Shown here one piece after another: positions 9,895 through 19,565 of a stretch of DNA of 35,452 bases (positions are counted from its first letter, which is position 1; the number at the start of each line of letters is the position of its first letter). Under the pieces are notes generated by a model. That model searched no databases, was not told the DNA's origin, and saw only the letters and a program-made list of their open reading frames with translations. The DNA comes from Candidatus Kapaibacterium sp. Lineage in GTDB: Bacteria > Bacteroidota > Ignavibacteria > Kapaibacteriales > Kapaibacteriaceae. The position numbers and the translations under genes are program-made. Location: the NCBI GenBank assembly GCA_030830285.1, contig JAURNF010000037.1:1-35452 (forward strand). Reading direction: 5' to 3'.

Positions 9895-10052
9895 AGGATG
9901 CCTCAAAGGGTGGAGCAGTCGATTCTGTGGCGGTATATCACGACGAGAAGCCGGAAACCGAGCGGCAAAAATAGAAAGAGACATTATCGCCTCCGCATGA
10001 TGTTGTCACAATTTCTTGTGACGTACCGGGGGTACCCTCGAGTGTGTGCGAG

Positions 10053-10979
10053 TTATTCGGGCAGCGTCAAGCTAAACTTCGCATACCCTGGCTCGATTCC
10101 AGCTGCAAGAATCGCCTTCTGAGCTTCCCCATTCCGCGTCAGGTACTGCATAAATCCCGACGGGAGATTGAACTGATTCGGCTTATCCTTGAGATACACG
10201 TACACAGGAACAGTAAATGGATACTTACCCATAATGAGATAGCTAACGTGAACTGGCTTGGGATACTCGTGATCGCCAAACTCGTTGGTATAACTTAGTC
10301 GAATTGCTTTCACTGAGCGGTCGCGCGACACCTGCGAAAGGTAGCCCAGACCCAGCATCGAGGTTTCCTTTCGAACAGCAAGCGAAACACTGTCATACGA
10401 TCCAACCGAAGTCAGCGTTGCACGGCTTGGCGCAACGCCCTTGGTGATGATCCTCTGGACGTTAGCATACATCGATCCAGTAGCACCACGTCCTAAGACA
10501 AACACGGGAATACGCTTCAGCTTTGGGTACTGCGAAAGGGGTGCTGCGTCCCCTACAAGGAACTTCGCGACATGTTCCGCATGCATCGTGTCGTATGGGA
10601 ACGAGCTGTCTGCAATCACAACAATCGCATCACGTGCTAGCAACGAGCGTTGCAGTGTATCACCAGGATCTTGCTGCCGGAGCAGGAGCTCTTGCTCGGT
10701 ATAGTCGCGGGCGACGATAGCGATGCGCTGCTCGTGATTCAGCATCGACAACATGGCAGAATCAACGTCCATCGGTTGCAGCGTAATGAAGGCCTTCGGG
10801 TGTACGCTATCGTACAAGCGTTTCGGCGCTTCGAGCATGGACATCATGTCTGGATCGCAGAGAACCGTAATGGTTCCAGAGAGCGCCGTTTCCTGCTCCA
10901 CGGTGCTAGCACGCTCTGTTTGCGTACATGCTGCTAAGAGTGAGAGACAGCAAAGTGCGATGAGCACTCGAGACTTCAT
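10053..10979 (-). CDS. PstS-family-like periplasmic substrate-binding lipoprotein
   Basis: MKSRVLIALCCLSLLAACTQTE lipobox; PstS-like layout (GTITVLCDPD..., HVAKFLVGD, IPVFVLGRGATGSMYANVQRII, SVSLAVRKETSMLGLGYLS, YPFTVPVYVYLKDKP). Confidence 0.72.
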   Translation of the reverse strand: MKSRVLIALCCLSLLAACTQTERASTVEQETALSGTITVLCDPDMMSMLEAPKRLYDSVHPKAFITLQPMDVDSAMLSMLNHEQRIAIVARDYTEQELLLRQQDPGDTLQRSLLARDAIVVIADSSFPYDTMHAEHVAKFLVGDAAPLSQYPKLKRIPVFVLGRGATGSMYANVQRIITKGVAPSRATLTSVGSYDSVSLAVRKETSMLGLGYLSQVSRDRSVKAIRLSYTNEFGDHEYPKPVHVSYLIMGKYPFTVPVYVYLKDKPNQFNLPSGFMQYLTRNGEAQKAILAAGIEPGYAKFSLTLPE

Positions 10980-11173
10980 GCGTCGCCTTCTGAGTCTTGG
11001 CGTCGTCTGCTCGAAACGTAGAGCACCAGTCGCAACACACCGAAGAGAACCACGACTGCGCCGAAAACTTCTTGGAGTGGTGAAGAAAGTCCAGCAAACG
11101 GTGGGACCGACAACAGGAGCAACACACCAACAACCACTACAAGTGATCGCGTGATAATGTTGACGAGGTGCAT
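10976..11173 (-). CDS. Small two-helix membrane protein
   Basis: MHLVNIITRSLVVVVGVLLLLSVPPFAGLSSPLQEVFGAVVVLFGVLRLVLYVSSRRRQDSEGDA; two hydrophobic stretches and a basic tail. Stop overlaps the start of the PstS-like gene. Confidence 0.6.
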   Translation of the reverse strand: MHLVNIITRSLVVVVGVLLLLSVPPFAGLSSPLQEVFGAVVVLFGVLRLVLYVSSRRRQDSEGDA

Positions 11174-11181
11174 CGTTGACC

Positions 11182-11955
11182 TTAGCGAAGCGTGAAACGA
11201 ATAGGCACACGTGCCCATACGCGCACGGCCTGTCCGTTCTGCTTGGCCGGCGTGAACGTCGTTTCTTGAACTGCCTTCACGGCAGCAGAATTGAGCACTT
11301 CGTTATCTGACTCGATAACCTGGATCTTCTCGATACGTCCGTCCTTGCCAATGAGTGCGCCAACGAGAACGATACCCTCGATACCGTTACGACGTGCCAT
11401 TTCCGGATACTTCACGCGACGCGCAAGTGCACCCTCGTCATACGCAGGCTCAACTTCGACCGAGACGAATTCTTCGATATCTGGCGTTTCTTCTCGCACG
11501 ACTGCTGGTCCGCTAGGAATTTCAGACCACTGCTCGTTCTGATCTACCTTGCGGTCGCTCGAAAGCGATTCGCCAAGATCCTTGAGGTCGGCGAAGTCCT
11601 TCGCGTCTGGAGCAATTTCTGCATCAGGAACGGCAACAGGAGTACCCGCACGCGTGACCGTGGCTGGTGGTAGGTTCTCAGGCGGAGGTGGAGGCATCTC
11701 CTCCTGATTCTCGGATGGAGGCGGAGGAAGGCTTTCAAGACTTGCGCGTGTAACACGCACCTTCACAATATTCGGAGGCGGGAACAGCCACGCTTCAACA
11801 AACGGACGTGCAATTGCGTATGTCGAAATCAGAAGCAACAGAATCGCTGTGATGCGAAACGCACGGTAGGTGTTGCGATTGATAACCTGCTTGAGTTCAA
11901 CTGCACCGTAGTGAAGCGACTCGAGCTGCTTTCCAAGTTCTACTGTCGCGCTCAT
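11182..11955 (-). CDS. tonB: Energy transducer TonB
   Basis: N-terminal TM, Pro-rich linker (PPPPSENQEEMPPPPPENLPP), C-terminal TonB domain (VKYPEMARRNGIEGIVLVGALIGKDGRIEKIQVIESDNEVLNSAAVKAVQETTFTPAKQNGQAV). Confidence 0.93.
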   Translation of the reverse strand: MSATVELGKQLESLHYGAVELKQVINRNTYRAFRITAILLLLISTYAIARPFVEAWLFPPPNIVKVRVTRASLESLPPPPSENQEEMPPPPPENLPPATVTRAGTPVAVPDAEIAPDAKDFADLKDLGESLSSDRKVDQNEQWSEIPSGPAVVREETPDIEEFVSVEVEPAYDEGALARRVKYPEMARRNGIEGIVLVGALIGKDGRIEKIQVIESDNEVLNSAAVKAVQETTFTPAKQNGQAVRVWARVPIRFTLR

Positions 11956-12548
11956 AGTCCCATCAACTCCTCGGCATCCTTTGCCACATATGGTGATACC
12001 GTGAACTTCCGCTTTCGCTCGTTGATGCCGTGCTCGCGCTTGAGACGGTCGATGATTTCCGCTTCAGCTGAGTTGAGCTCATCAAGCACCTGGACGACGA
12101 GACCATACGGTGCTTCGCCATCGGCCTTGAGCACAACGATACACCGGTTCTTAAGCGCTACGTTCTGATCGACAACGACTTTCTTGATTTCGGCAAGTGT
12201 CTTCTTGTAGTCAGCAGAGCCACTCTTGGAACGACTCGGCGCAGCGAAGCGCTGCGGAGCATCGACGCCAGTGTTGTAGAACACCATGCCGTCCTGACGA
12301 ATGCGAATCGTCAAGAGCTCGGATTGCTTCACTTCGATCGGAGTGTCAATCTCGGGCGGAACACTCATTTCCATCGTCTGCGGCGTAATCATCGACGTCG
12401 TCAGCATGAAGAACGTCAAGAGAAGAAAGGTGATGTCCACCAATGGCGTCATGTCGAGTCGGAACCCGAGACGCTTCTTCGCTTTGCGCTTTCCTGCTTT
12501 ACCGCGCCGCTGTTTTTGTCCGCCGCCTAATTCACCACCGCCTGCCAT
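11952..12548 (-). CDS. exbD: ExbD/TolR-family biopolymer transporter
   Basis: KKRLGFRLDMTPLVDITFLLLTFFMLTTSM; overlaps the tonB start. Confidence 0.92.
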   Translation of the reverse strand: MAGGGELGGGQKQRRGKAGKRKAKKRLGFRLDMTPLVDITFLLLTFFMLTTSMITPQTMEMSVPPEIDTPIEVKQSELLTIRIRQDGMVFYNTGVDAPQRFAAPSRSKSGSADYKKTLAEIKKVVVDQNVALKNRCIVVLKADGEAPYGLVVQVLDELNSAEAEIIDRLKREHGINERKRKFTVSPYVAKDAEELMGL

Positions 12549-12610
12549 GTGTCCACCTGTTGTTCGGTTTCAGGATTCTCAATTGGTTGACAGAGCGACT
12601 GGACCGTGTG

Positions 12611-13138
12611 TTACAGTCCGCCGTTCTTCTTTTCTGTCACAAAGTTGAACGTCGTGGCCTTCTTCTTGCGAAGCTCATTCATGGCCTGCTCAACCCAACG
12701 ATACTTCAGACGACGGTCCGCGTCGATTGCGAAGACCGCATTGCGGTTGGCGTCACGGCAATAGAAAATTGCCTTGCCAAGCCAGACCGTGTCCTTGATC
12801 TTATAGACAATCGACTTTTCGTCGACTTCGGGGAAGCCCCCTTCCTTCATCCGACTGCGGAGTTCGGCGATATCCTGCTCTGCAACCATCGAAAGGTAGA
12901 ATGCTGTGTCCTTAGCCACGGTATCAACGGCGATCTTGATCATGACAAGATCCTTTTCAGGAATCTTGGCGGTATCAGATTGCGTTTGCGGACGCTTGAT
13001 TTCGAACTTCTGTTGGTTCTCAGCGTCGCTCTTAAACTTCGCCGTGAACATGAAGAACGTCAACAGGAGGAACGTGATGTCCACCAGCGGCGTCATGTCC
13101 AAGACAAAGCCCAATCGCTTCTTTTTGATTTTCGACAT
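12611..13138 (-). CDS. exbD: ExbD/TolR-family biopolymer transporter, second copy
   Basis: KKKRLGFVLDMTPLVDITFLLLTFFMFTAKF; divergent periplasmic part. Confidence 0.92.
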   Translation of the reverse strand: MSKIKKKRLGFVLDMTPLVDITFLLLTFFMFTAKFKSDAENQQKFEIKRPQTQSDTAKIPEKDLVMIKIAVDTVAKDTAFYLSMVAEQDIAELRSRMKEGGFPEVDEKSIVYKIKDTVWLGKAIFYCRDANRNAVFAIDADRRLKYRWVEQAMNELRKKKATTFNFVTEKKNGGL

Positions 13139-13164
13139 GGGTTCTCCCTACCGCGTTGAGGTGA

Positions 13165-13959
13165 TCAGGCCTTTGTGCCCGTGCGAATCGCAAGCGTTTC
13201 CATCAGCTGCTGGATCGCTTCGTCCATCTGGTAGGTGAAGTTGTCAACCTTCGTTGTGAAGAAGTTGAAGAAGATGATCGACAGGATAGCAGCGATCAGA
13301 CCGCCAGCCGTGTTGTAGAGAGCTTCTGAGATACCGATCGAGAGCTGCTGAGCAGATACCGTTCCAGCAGCACCAAGTGCCTGGAACGCCTTGATCATAC
13401 CGATAGTCGTACCGAGAAGACCAATCATCGTCGACACCGAGGCTACCGTCGAGAGAATGTTCAGATTCTTCTCAAGGAGTGGCGTTTCAAGGTTCATGTT
13501 TTCGTCTACTACACGCTGCGTTTCCTGCAGCTTCTGATCAGCATTGAGGCTCGGATCGTTTTCAACGGTCTCGTAGCGCTCAACTGCAGCACGAAGAACA
13601 TTTGCGAGTGAACCACGCTGTGCATCACAAGCAGAGATTGCAGCAGCATAGTTGCCCTTTTGGACATTGGCTACAACGTCCTTTGAGAAGCTGTGCATGT
13701 CGCTCTTACCAGCAGCCTTGCCGATTGAAAGGAAGCGCTCAGCAACGAACGTGATTGCGATGAGGATCGATGCAATCAACAGACCTACGAGCCAACCACC
13801 AGTATAGATCATGCCCAACGCATTCTGTGGGTTGTGCATATCCACAGCGCCTGTTTTTGGATCTGTGAAGTTGCCTTCAGCACCCAGCACGAGATAGAAC
13901 ACCGCATAGGCTGCAACAAGACAGGCTACCATGATGATCGTGTTCGTCATGTTCTTCAT
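13165..13959 (-). CDS. exbB: MotA/TolQ/ExbB-family proton channel
   Basis: Three hydrophobic segments; LNILSTVASVSTMIGLLGTTIGMIKAFQALGAAGTVSAQQLSIGISEALYNTAGGLIAAI. Confidence 0.93.
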   Translation of the reverse strand: MKNMTNTIIMVACLVAAYAVFYLVLGAEGNFTDPKTGAVDMHNPQNALGMIYTGGWLVGLLIASILIAITFVAERFLSIGKAAGKSDMHSFSKDVVANVQKGNYAAAISACDAQRGSLANVLRAAVERYETVENDPSLNADQKLQETQRVVDENMNLETPLLEKNLNILSTVASVSTMIGLLGTTIGMIKAFQALGAAGTVSAQQLSIGISEALYNTAGGLIAAILSIIFFNFFTTKVDNFTYQMDEAIQQLMETLAIRTGTKA

Positions 13960-13995
13960 ACATCACCCTTCGTGGAAACAGAATGTTGTTAATGC

Positions 13996-14349
13996 TCAGA
14001 TTGAAAGTGACCGCTCCGCCTCACCGACAGAGAGATGCGATTGAAAGACGTTGTTAAGTCGCGTCACGGCAAAAATGCGCTGTAATGTTTCTGGGACCGC
14101 TGTCAGCACAAGACTGCCACCACGACGACTAAGATTGGACTGCGAAGCAAGAAGTGCACTCATGAATGACGAGTTGATGTAGGTCACATCAGCTAGATCA
14201 AGAATCACGTGTTTTGTTTCACCAGAACTGGGCGAGGTGATAATGCGCTGCATCGTATCAGTCTCTTCCCCGCCTGTGAACTGACCCCGCAGATACACAA
14301 CGATGTGCTTCGTATGGGTGTCAACACGTATTTGGTCATGGTCATTCAT
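13996..14349 (-). CDS. STAS-domain protein (anti-sigma factor antagonist-like)
   Basis: HIVVYLRGQF...HVILDLADVTYINSSFMSALLASQSNLSRRGGSLVLTAVPETLQRIFAVTRLNNVF; SpoIIAA-like pattern with the Ser in INSS. Confidence 0.88.
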   Translation of the reverse strand: MNDHDQIRVDTHTKHIVVYLRGQFTGGEETDTMQRIITSPSSGETKHVILDLADVTYINSSFMSALLASQSNLSRRGGSLVLTAVPETLQRIFAVTRLNNVFQSHLSVGEAERSLSI

Positions 14350-14439
14350 TAAGCCAACCGCACTGCTATTGTTCCAACCGGCGAACGCGACGAAGTTACG
14401 AAAAAAGGACGCGTAGTTCGGCTGTACGACCCGGCAACG

Positions 14440-15336
14440 TTACGTGGATGTAACGTGACCACGAAATACCTCGAGAACGCGCGGTATCCCAGCAAGATCA
14501 TCGATGACATGGCACGATAAGCCGCGACTGGTGAAAATGGTCGATATCCGCTCTGCTTGTCCGAAACCAATCTCCAGAAAGGCCCGGCCATCAGGCGTGA
14601 GGATCTCCGCTGCTACCTCGGCAAAGCGGATGAAGAAGGTCTCTCCATTGTGCTCGTCCGTGAGAGCCATGCGGGGCTCGTGGCCGCGAACCTCTACGTC
14701 TAGGGTGTCAATCTCCTCTGGAGCGATGTACGGCGGATTCATGGTTACTACGTCGAACACGCCAAGTGGAATGGCTTCGAGAAAATCCATTTGCTGCATT
14801 GTGCAGCGGTCGTCAACTCCATGGCGGATTGCGTTCGAATGAGCCACGTCAAGCACGTCGTGGCTTTTATCGACGCACATCCAGGTAGACGTACGGCAGT
14901 GATGTGCGATGGCAACTGGAATGCAGCCACTACCTGTGCCGATGTCGAGACCACGGGTTTCAACCTCGCCCCTTGACGTGATCCAGCGGATACATCGGTC
15001 AACAAGGATCTCGGTCTCGGGTCGAGGTATCAGAACCGCCGGAGTTACGGCGAACTGGAGTCCGAAGAAGTCTGCGTGCCCAAGAATGTACTGCAAGGGC
15101 TCTCGCTGGCTTCGTCGCGTGACAAATCCCCGCAGATGCTTGAGCTCGTCCTTTGTGAGCGGACGATCATGCTGCATGTAGAGATCAAGTCGCGAAATCC
15201 CAAGAACGGCGCACAGCAACAAGTCGATCGTCAGCCGCGGCGAATCAACTCCTTTGGACTCGAAATATTCCTGACCCCATGTGATGAGATCACGAACGGT
15301 CCAGACACGTTCGATTTCAGGCGTTGGACGCCGCAT
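14440..15336 (-). CDS. prmC: Peptide chain release factor N5-glutamine methyltransferase
   Basis: [29 protein letters not shown] (NPPY), [12 protein letters not shown]. Start set to [11 protein letters not shown] at 15336, a 20-nt overlap with carB. Confidence 0.93.
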   Translation of the reverse strand: MRRPTPEIERVWTVRDLITWGQEYFESKGVDSPRLTIDLLLCAVLGISRLDLYMQHDRPLTKDELKHLRGFVTRRSQREPLQYILGHADFFGLQFAVTPAVLIPRPETEILVDRCIRWITSRGEVETRGLDIGTGSGCIPVAIAHHCRTSTWMCVDKSHDVLDVAHSNAIRHGVDDRCTMQQMDFLEAIPLGVFDVVTMNPPYIAPEEIDTLDVEVRGHEPRMALTDEHNGETFFIRFAEVAAEILTPDGRAFLEIGFGQAERISTIFTSRGLSCHVIDDLAGIPRVLEVFRGHVTST

Positions 15337-18300
15337 AATGCTCCTGCAACGACACCGACGTGAAGGTTTCGTCACGCAATGCCTTGATACCATGAAGCGA
15401 TGCTTCAGCTGCGGCCAAGGTGGTAAAGAACGGAACCTTGTACTTCATCGCTGTACGCCCCATCACCGCCTCGTCGTAGCGTGCGTTTTCTCCAAGCGGC
15501 GTATTGATGACAAGCTGCACATCGCCGTTGGCAATTTGGTCGATGATACTCGGACGTCCTTCGTAGTGCTTACGCACAGCAGTCACAGGGATATCGTGTT
15601 CTTCGAGATAGGTCGCAGTTCCCCTAGTTGCAAGAATCACAAAGCCTAACTCATGATAGCCACGTGCCATATCAACAGCGCGCTGTGACTTATCATGGGA
15701 GCTCAGCGAGATAAACACACTTCCGCTAAGGGGCAAGGAGTTCCCCGCAGAGATGTGCGACTTGACGATGGAGCGGCCAAATGACGAGTCCATTCCCATG
15801 ACTTCACCGGTCGAGCGCATCTCCGGTCCAAGGAACACGCTCGCGTGTGGGAATTTCGAAAATGGAAACACCGACTCTTTGATTGCCGTGCGCTTCATGT
15901 CTGGGTCAAACGCCGGAATGCCCAACGTAGCGACCGGTTCGCCAAGCATGACGCGGGTGGCATACTGCGCCAACTGCACGCCCGTCGCCTTCGAAACAAA
16001 TGGCACGGTGCGCGAAGCACGTGGATTGACCTCGAGGACGTAGACGTTTCCATTTTGCACAGCAAACTGAATGTTGAGGAGTCCGACAACTTTCAATTCC
16101 GCTGCCATTGCTTCAGCATGCGAACGCATCGTGTTGAGCACCGACGGCGCAATGTTGTATGGAGGCAACACGCACGACGAATCACCAGAGTGCACGCCGG
16201 CTTCTTCAATGTGCTGCATCATTCCGCCGATCACCGTTGTAACGCCATCACTTACAGCATCAACATCAAACTCAATGGCATTCTCAAGGAAGTGATCGAT
16301 GAGTACTGGACGCTCAGGGTCTTGTGCGATCGCTGTCCGCATGTATGCTCGCAGTGCTTCCTCACGGTAGCAGATCTGCATTGCACGACCACCAAGCACA
16401 TATGATGGACGCACCAGCACCGGATAGCCAATGCGATCGGCAATGGTCACAGCGTCCTCTTCTGCTTTGCATGTTCCCCATGGCGGACATGCAATCGAGA
16501 GCCTATCGAGAAGTTCACCAAACCGCTGACGATCTTCTGCAAGGTCGATACCCTCAGGCGATGTACCGAACAACGGTACACCTGCATCGTACAGGGCCTG
16601 CGCCAACTTGAGAGGTGTTTGACCACCAAATGTGAGAATTACTCCGTCGGGCTGCTCAACGTCGATGACGTTCATGACGTCTTCAAACGTGAGTGGTTCG
16701 AAGTACAACCGACTCGTCGTGTCGTAATCCGTCGATACCGTTTCAGGATTGCAATTGATCATGATGGCTTCGTATCCATTCTTGCGGAGCGCAAACACGC
16801 CTTGCACGCAACAATAATCGAACTCGATACCTTGGCCAATGCGGTTAGGTCCACTTCCAAGAATGATCACCTTCTTCGACGTCGATGGTATCGCCTCGTT
16901 CTCTGTGTCGTAGCATGAGTAGTGATACGGTGTTTCCGATTCGAACTCTGCAGCACAGGTGTCCACGGTCTTGTACACAGGTCGGATGCCAAGCTCGAGT
17001 CGTCGAGCGCGAACAGCATATTCTGTTGATCCCGTGATAACGCCAAGCTGATAATCCGAAAAGCCATACCGCTTCAGACGGCGCATCTGAGCAGATGTGA
17101 TTGACGAAAGTCCGTTGCCATGTGATGACTGACGGACAAGTTCGAGTGCCTGCTGTACGATCTGATCGCACTGTTCAATGAACCACGGGTCGTACTTCGT
17201 AAGATCGTGGATCTCCAGCTTCGACAATCCGATACGCAACGCATCACAGAGATCAAAGATGGACGTCGACGTGCGCAAACGTAGGCGTGATCGAACATGA
17301 TCACGCACAGCGTCAGTTACTGGCGCGGTATCGAGATACGCCTGTGAATCGAACCCAAATCCGAACCGCTTCTGTTCAAGCGAACGCAATGCCTTTTGCA
17401 GTGCCTCTTTAAACGTGCGCCCGAAGGCCATCGCTTCACCGACAGACTTCATCTGAATGCCAAGCGAGTTGTCTGCTTCGTGAAACTTCTCAAAGTCCCA
17501 CCGCGGGATCTTCACAACCACGTAATCAATCGATGGCTCAAAGCACGCAGGCGTCTTCTTCGTGATGTCGTTTACAATCTCATCCAACGTGTATCCAACG
17601 GCCAGCTTTGCAGCAATCTTGGCGATCGGAAATCCCGTTGCCTTTGATGCAAGCGCAGAGCTGCGCGATACGCGTGGATTCATCTCGATAACAACCATCC
17701 GACCATCTGCCGGATTCACAGCAAACTGGATGTTCGAACCACCAGTCTCGACACCAATCTCACGGATGATCTTCAGCGCTGCATCACGCATGCGCTGATA
17801 CTCTCGATCGGTAAGTGTCTGTGCTGGTGCAACCGTAATCGAATCTCCTGTGTGCACACCCATTGGGTCAACGTTTTCAATCGAACAGATGATGACAACG
17901 TTGTCCTTTGTGTCACGCATCACTTCGAGCTCATATTCCTTCCAGCCGATGATACTCTCTTCGACCAGAACGCGACTGATTGGACTTGCAACAAGTCCAT
18001 TTCGGAGCATCTCACGAAACTCCTCCATGTTGTATGCAATTCCCCCTCCTGTGCCACCCATGGTGAACGATGGACGGATAATCGCCGGGAAACCAACCGA
18101 GTCGATCATCTGCATGCCTTCATCAAAGTCATGCACGAATCCCCCGCGTGGCATTTCCATGCCGATCTTCTTCATGGCATTCAGGAAGAGCTCACGATCC
18201 TCTGCCTTGTGAATCGATTCGATTTGCGAACCGATCAACTCAACGTTGTATTTCGCCAGAATGCCCTGCTCGTGAAGTGCGACGGCGGCATTCAGAGCAA

Positions 18301-18580
18301 CTTGACCACCCATTGTCGGAAGGATTGCTTCGGGGCGTTCCTTACGAATGACCTCTTCGATGAATTGAGGTGTAATTGGCTCCACATACGTTGCATCAGC
18401 AACGTGTGGATCGGTCATGATCGTCGCAGGATTCGAGTTGATCAACACAACGCGATAACCTTCTTCACGCAACACCTTACATGCCTGCGTGCCAGAATAG
18501 TCGAATTCACACGCCTGTCCAATAACAATTGGACCAGAGCCGATGACAAGAATTGTGCGAAGGTCAGTACGTTTTGGCAT
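15317..18580 (-). CDS. carB: Carbamoyl-phosphate synthase large subunit
   Basis: [42 protein letters not shown], two ATP-grasp halves, second-half [23 protein letters not shown]-terminal MGS-like domain. The track ORF uses a TTG at 18595. Confidence 0.98.
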   Translation of the reverse strand: MPKRTDLRTILVIGSGPIVIGQACEFDYSGTQACKVLREEGYRVVLINSNPATIMTDPHVADATYVEPITPQFIEEVIRKERPEAILPTMGGQVALNAAVALHEQGILAKYNVELIGSQIESIHKAEDRELFLNAMKKIGMEMPRGGFVHDFDEGMQMIDSVGFPAIIRPSFTMGGTGGGIAYNMEEFREMLRNGLVASPISRVLVEESIIGWKEYELEVMRDTKDNVVIICSIENVDPMGVHTGDSITVAPAQTLTDREYQRMRDAALKIIREIGVETGGSNIQFAVNPADGRMVVIEMNPRVSRSSALASKATGFPIAKIAAKLAVGYTLDEIVNDITKKTPACFEPSIDYVVVKIPRWDFEKFHEADNSLGIQMKSVGEAMAFGRTFKEALQKALRSLEQKRFGFGFDSQAYLDTAPVTDAVRDHVRSRLRLRTSTSIFDLCDALRIGLSKLEIHDLTKYDPWFIEQCDQIVQQALELVRQSSHGNGLSSITSAQMRRLKRYGFSDYQLGVITGSTEYAVRARRLELGIRPVYKTVDTCAAEFESETPYHYSCYDTENEAIPSTSKKVIILGSGPNRIGQGIEFDYCCVQGVFALRKNGYEAIMINCNPETVSTDYDTTSRLYFEPLTFEDVMNVIDVEQPDGVILTFGGQTPLKLAQALYDAGVPLFGTSPEGIDLAEDRQRFGELLDRLSIACPPWGTCKAEEDAVTIADRIGYPVLVRPSYVLGGRAMQICYREEALRAYMRTAIAQDPERPVLIDHFLENAIEFDVDAVSDGVTTVIGGMMQHIEEAGVHSGDSSCVLPPYNIAPSVLNTMRSHAEAMAAELKVVGLLNIQFAVQNGNVYVLEVNPRASRTVPFVSKATGVQLAQYATRVMLGEPVATLGIPAFDPDMKRTAIKESVFPFSKFPHASVFLGPEMRSTGEVMGMDSSFGRSIVKSHISAGNSLPLSGSVFISLSSHDKSQRAVDMARGYHELGFVILATRGTATYLEEHDIPVTAVRKHYEGRPSIIDQIANGDVQLVINTPLGENARYDEAVMGRTAMKYKVPFFTTLAAAEASLHGIKALRDETFTSVSLQEHYAASNA

Positions 18581-18595
18581 AGTCCCCAGAAACAA

Positions 18596-19513
18596 TCACG
18601 AGTGAAGAAGTCGTTGTAGCACAGCCATACGCACGGCAACACCATGCGTAACCTGTCGGTGAATAAGACACATTGGATCGTCAAGAATCTCGCCGTCGAG
18701 CTCCATCCCGATGTTGACAGGACCAGGATGCAGAACAACAAGCTCTCGATGCGCTCGCGCGAGGTCAACCGTCATAGCATAGCGACTGCGATACTCTGCG
18801 TCGTTGATCGTCACATCAGCAGCAAGACGTTCGCGTTGAATGCGGAGTAGGTATACAGCGTCGGCCCATTCACAACAGTCGTGAATCGAATCAAGACGTT
18901 GCATCTCTGCGAATTGCGCATCTGTCGGGACAAGCTCATCAGGAGCACAGTAGCCAATCTGCGCACCACACTTCTGCAGCACATCGGCCGTTGAGCGAGC
19001 CACGCGTGAGTGTCGAAGGTCACCAACAATGGCAACCTTGCGTCCATCAATCGCGCCAAAGTGCTCTCGCAATGTCGACGCATCAAGCAGCGCCTGCGTT
19101 GGGTGCTGCACTGTTCCCTCTCCCGCATTGATCACGGACATGCTCGACCACTGAGCTACATCGCGATGAACACCGTTCTGACCGTGTCGAAGAACGAGAG
19201 CGTCGAAGCCCATTGCTTCAATCGTTCGGAGCGACTCACGGAGCGTCTCGCCTTTTTCAACGCTGCTACCTGTTGCATGAAACACGATTGTTGAAGCACC
19301 GAGGCGTTGCGCGGCTGTTTCAAACGACAAGCGTGTGCGCGTTGAGGGTTCGAGGAATGCGAGTACAATGTTCCGTCCAGCTAGGACTGGATCAATCTGA
19401 CGGAGCGATGCGTGCGATGGCAGAATGGCGGCGGCGTCATCGAGGATCGATGTGATGTCCTCACGACTGAGGTCATGTGTTGACAGGAGGTGTGACGATG
19501 CCATCGACTGCAA
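18596..19513 (-). CDS. pyrB: Aspartate carbamoyltransferase catalytic subunit
   Basis: FLEPSTRTRLSFETAAQRLGA, HPTQALLDASTLREHFG, KVAIVGDLRHSRVARS, HPGPVNIGMELD. Confidence 0.97.
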   Translation of the reverse strand: MQSMASSHLLSTHDLSREDITSILDDAAAILPSHASLRQIDPVLAGRNIVLAFLEPSTRTRLSFETAAQRLGASTIVFHATGSSVEKGETLRESLRTIEAMGFDALVLRHGQNGVHRDVAQWSSMSVINAGEGTVQHPTQALLDASTLREHFGAIDGRKVAIVGDLRHSRVARSTADVLQKCGAQIGYCAPDELVPTDAQFAEMQRLDSIHDCCEWADAVYLLRIQRERLAADVTINDAEYRSRYAMTVDLARAHRELVVLHPGPVNIGMELDGEILDDPMCLIHRQVTHGVAVRMAVLQRLLHS

Positions 19514-19522
19514 AAATAGGGC

Positions 19523-19548
19523 AAAAAAAAGCCCGCCGAATGGCGGGC
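19523..19548 (-). terminator. Intrinsic terminator downstream of the HU gene
   Basis: Minus-strand GCCCGCC-ATTC-GGCGGGC followed by TTTTTTTT. Confidence 0.9.
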
Positions 19549-19565
19549 TTCATAATTCTTCAGAA

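Noticed and set aside
14349-14591. 80-aa minus ORF overlapping the prmC 3' end and the prmC-STAS gap
   Set aside because: Out of frame with prmC, mostly inside its coding sequence, no motif.
17852-18619. 255-aa plus-strand ORF antisense to carB
   Set aside because: Shadow of a strongly conserved carB region; His/Asn-rich translation without domain features.
15317-19513. pyrB-carB without adjacent carA as an anomaly
   Set aside because: carA is often unlinked; absence from the window says nothing about the genome.
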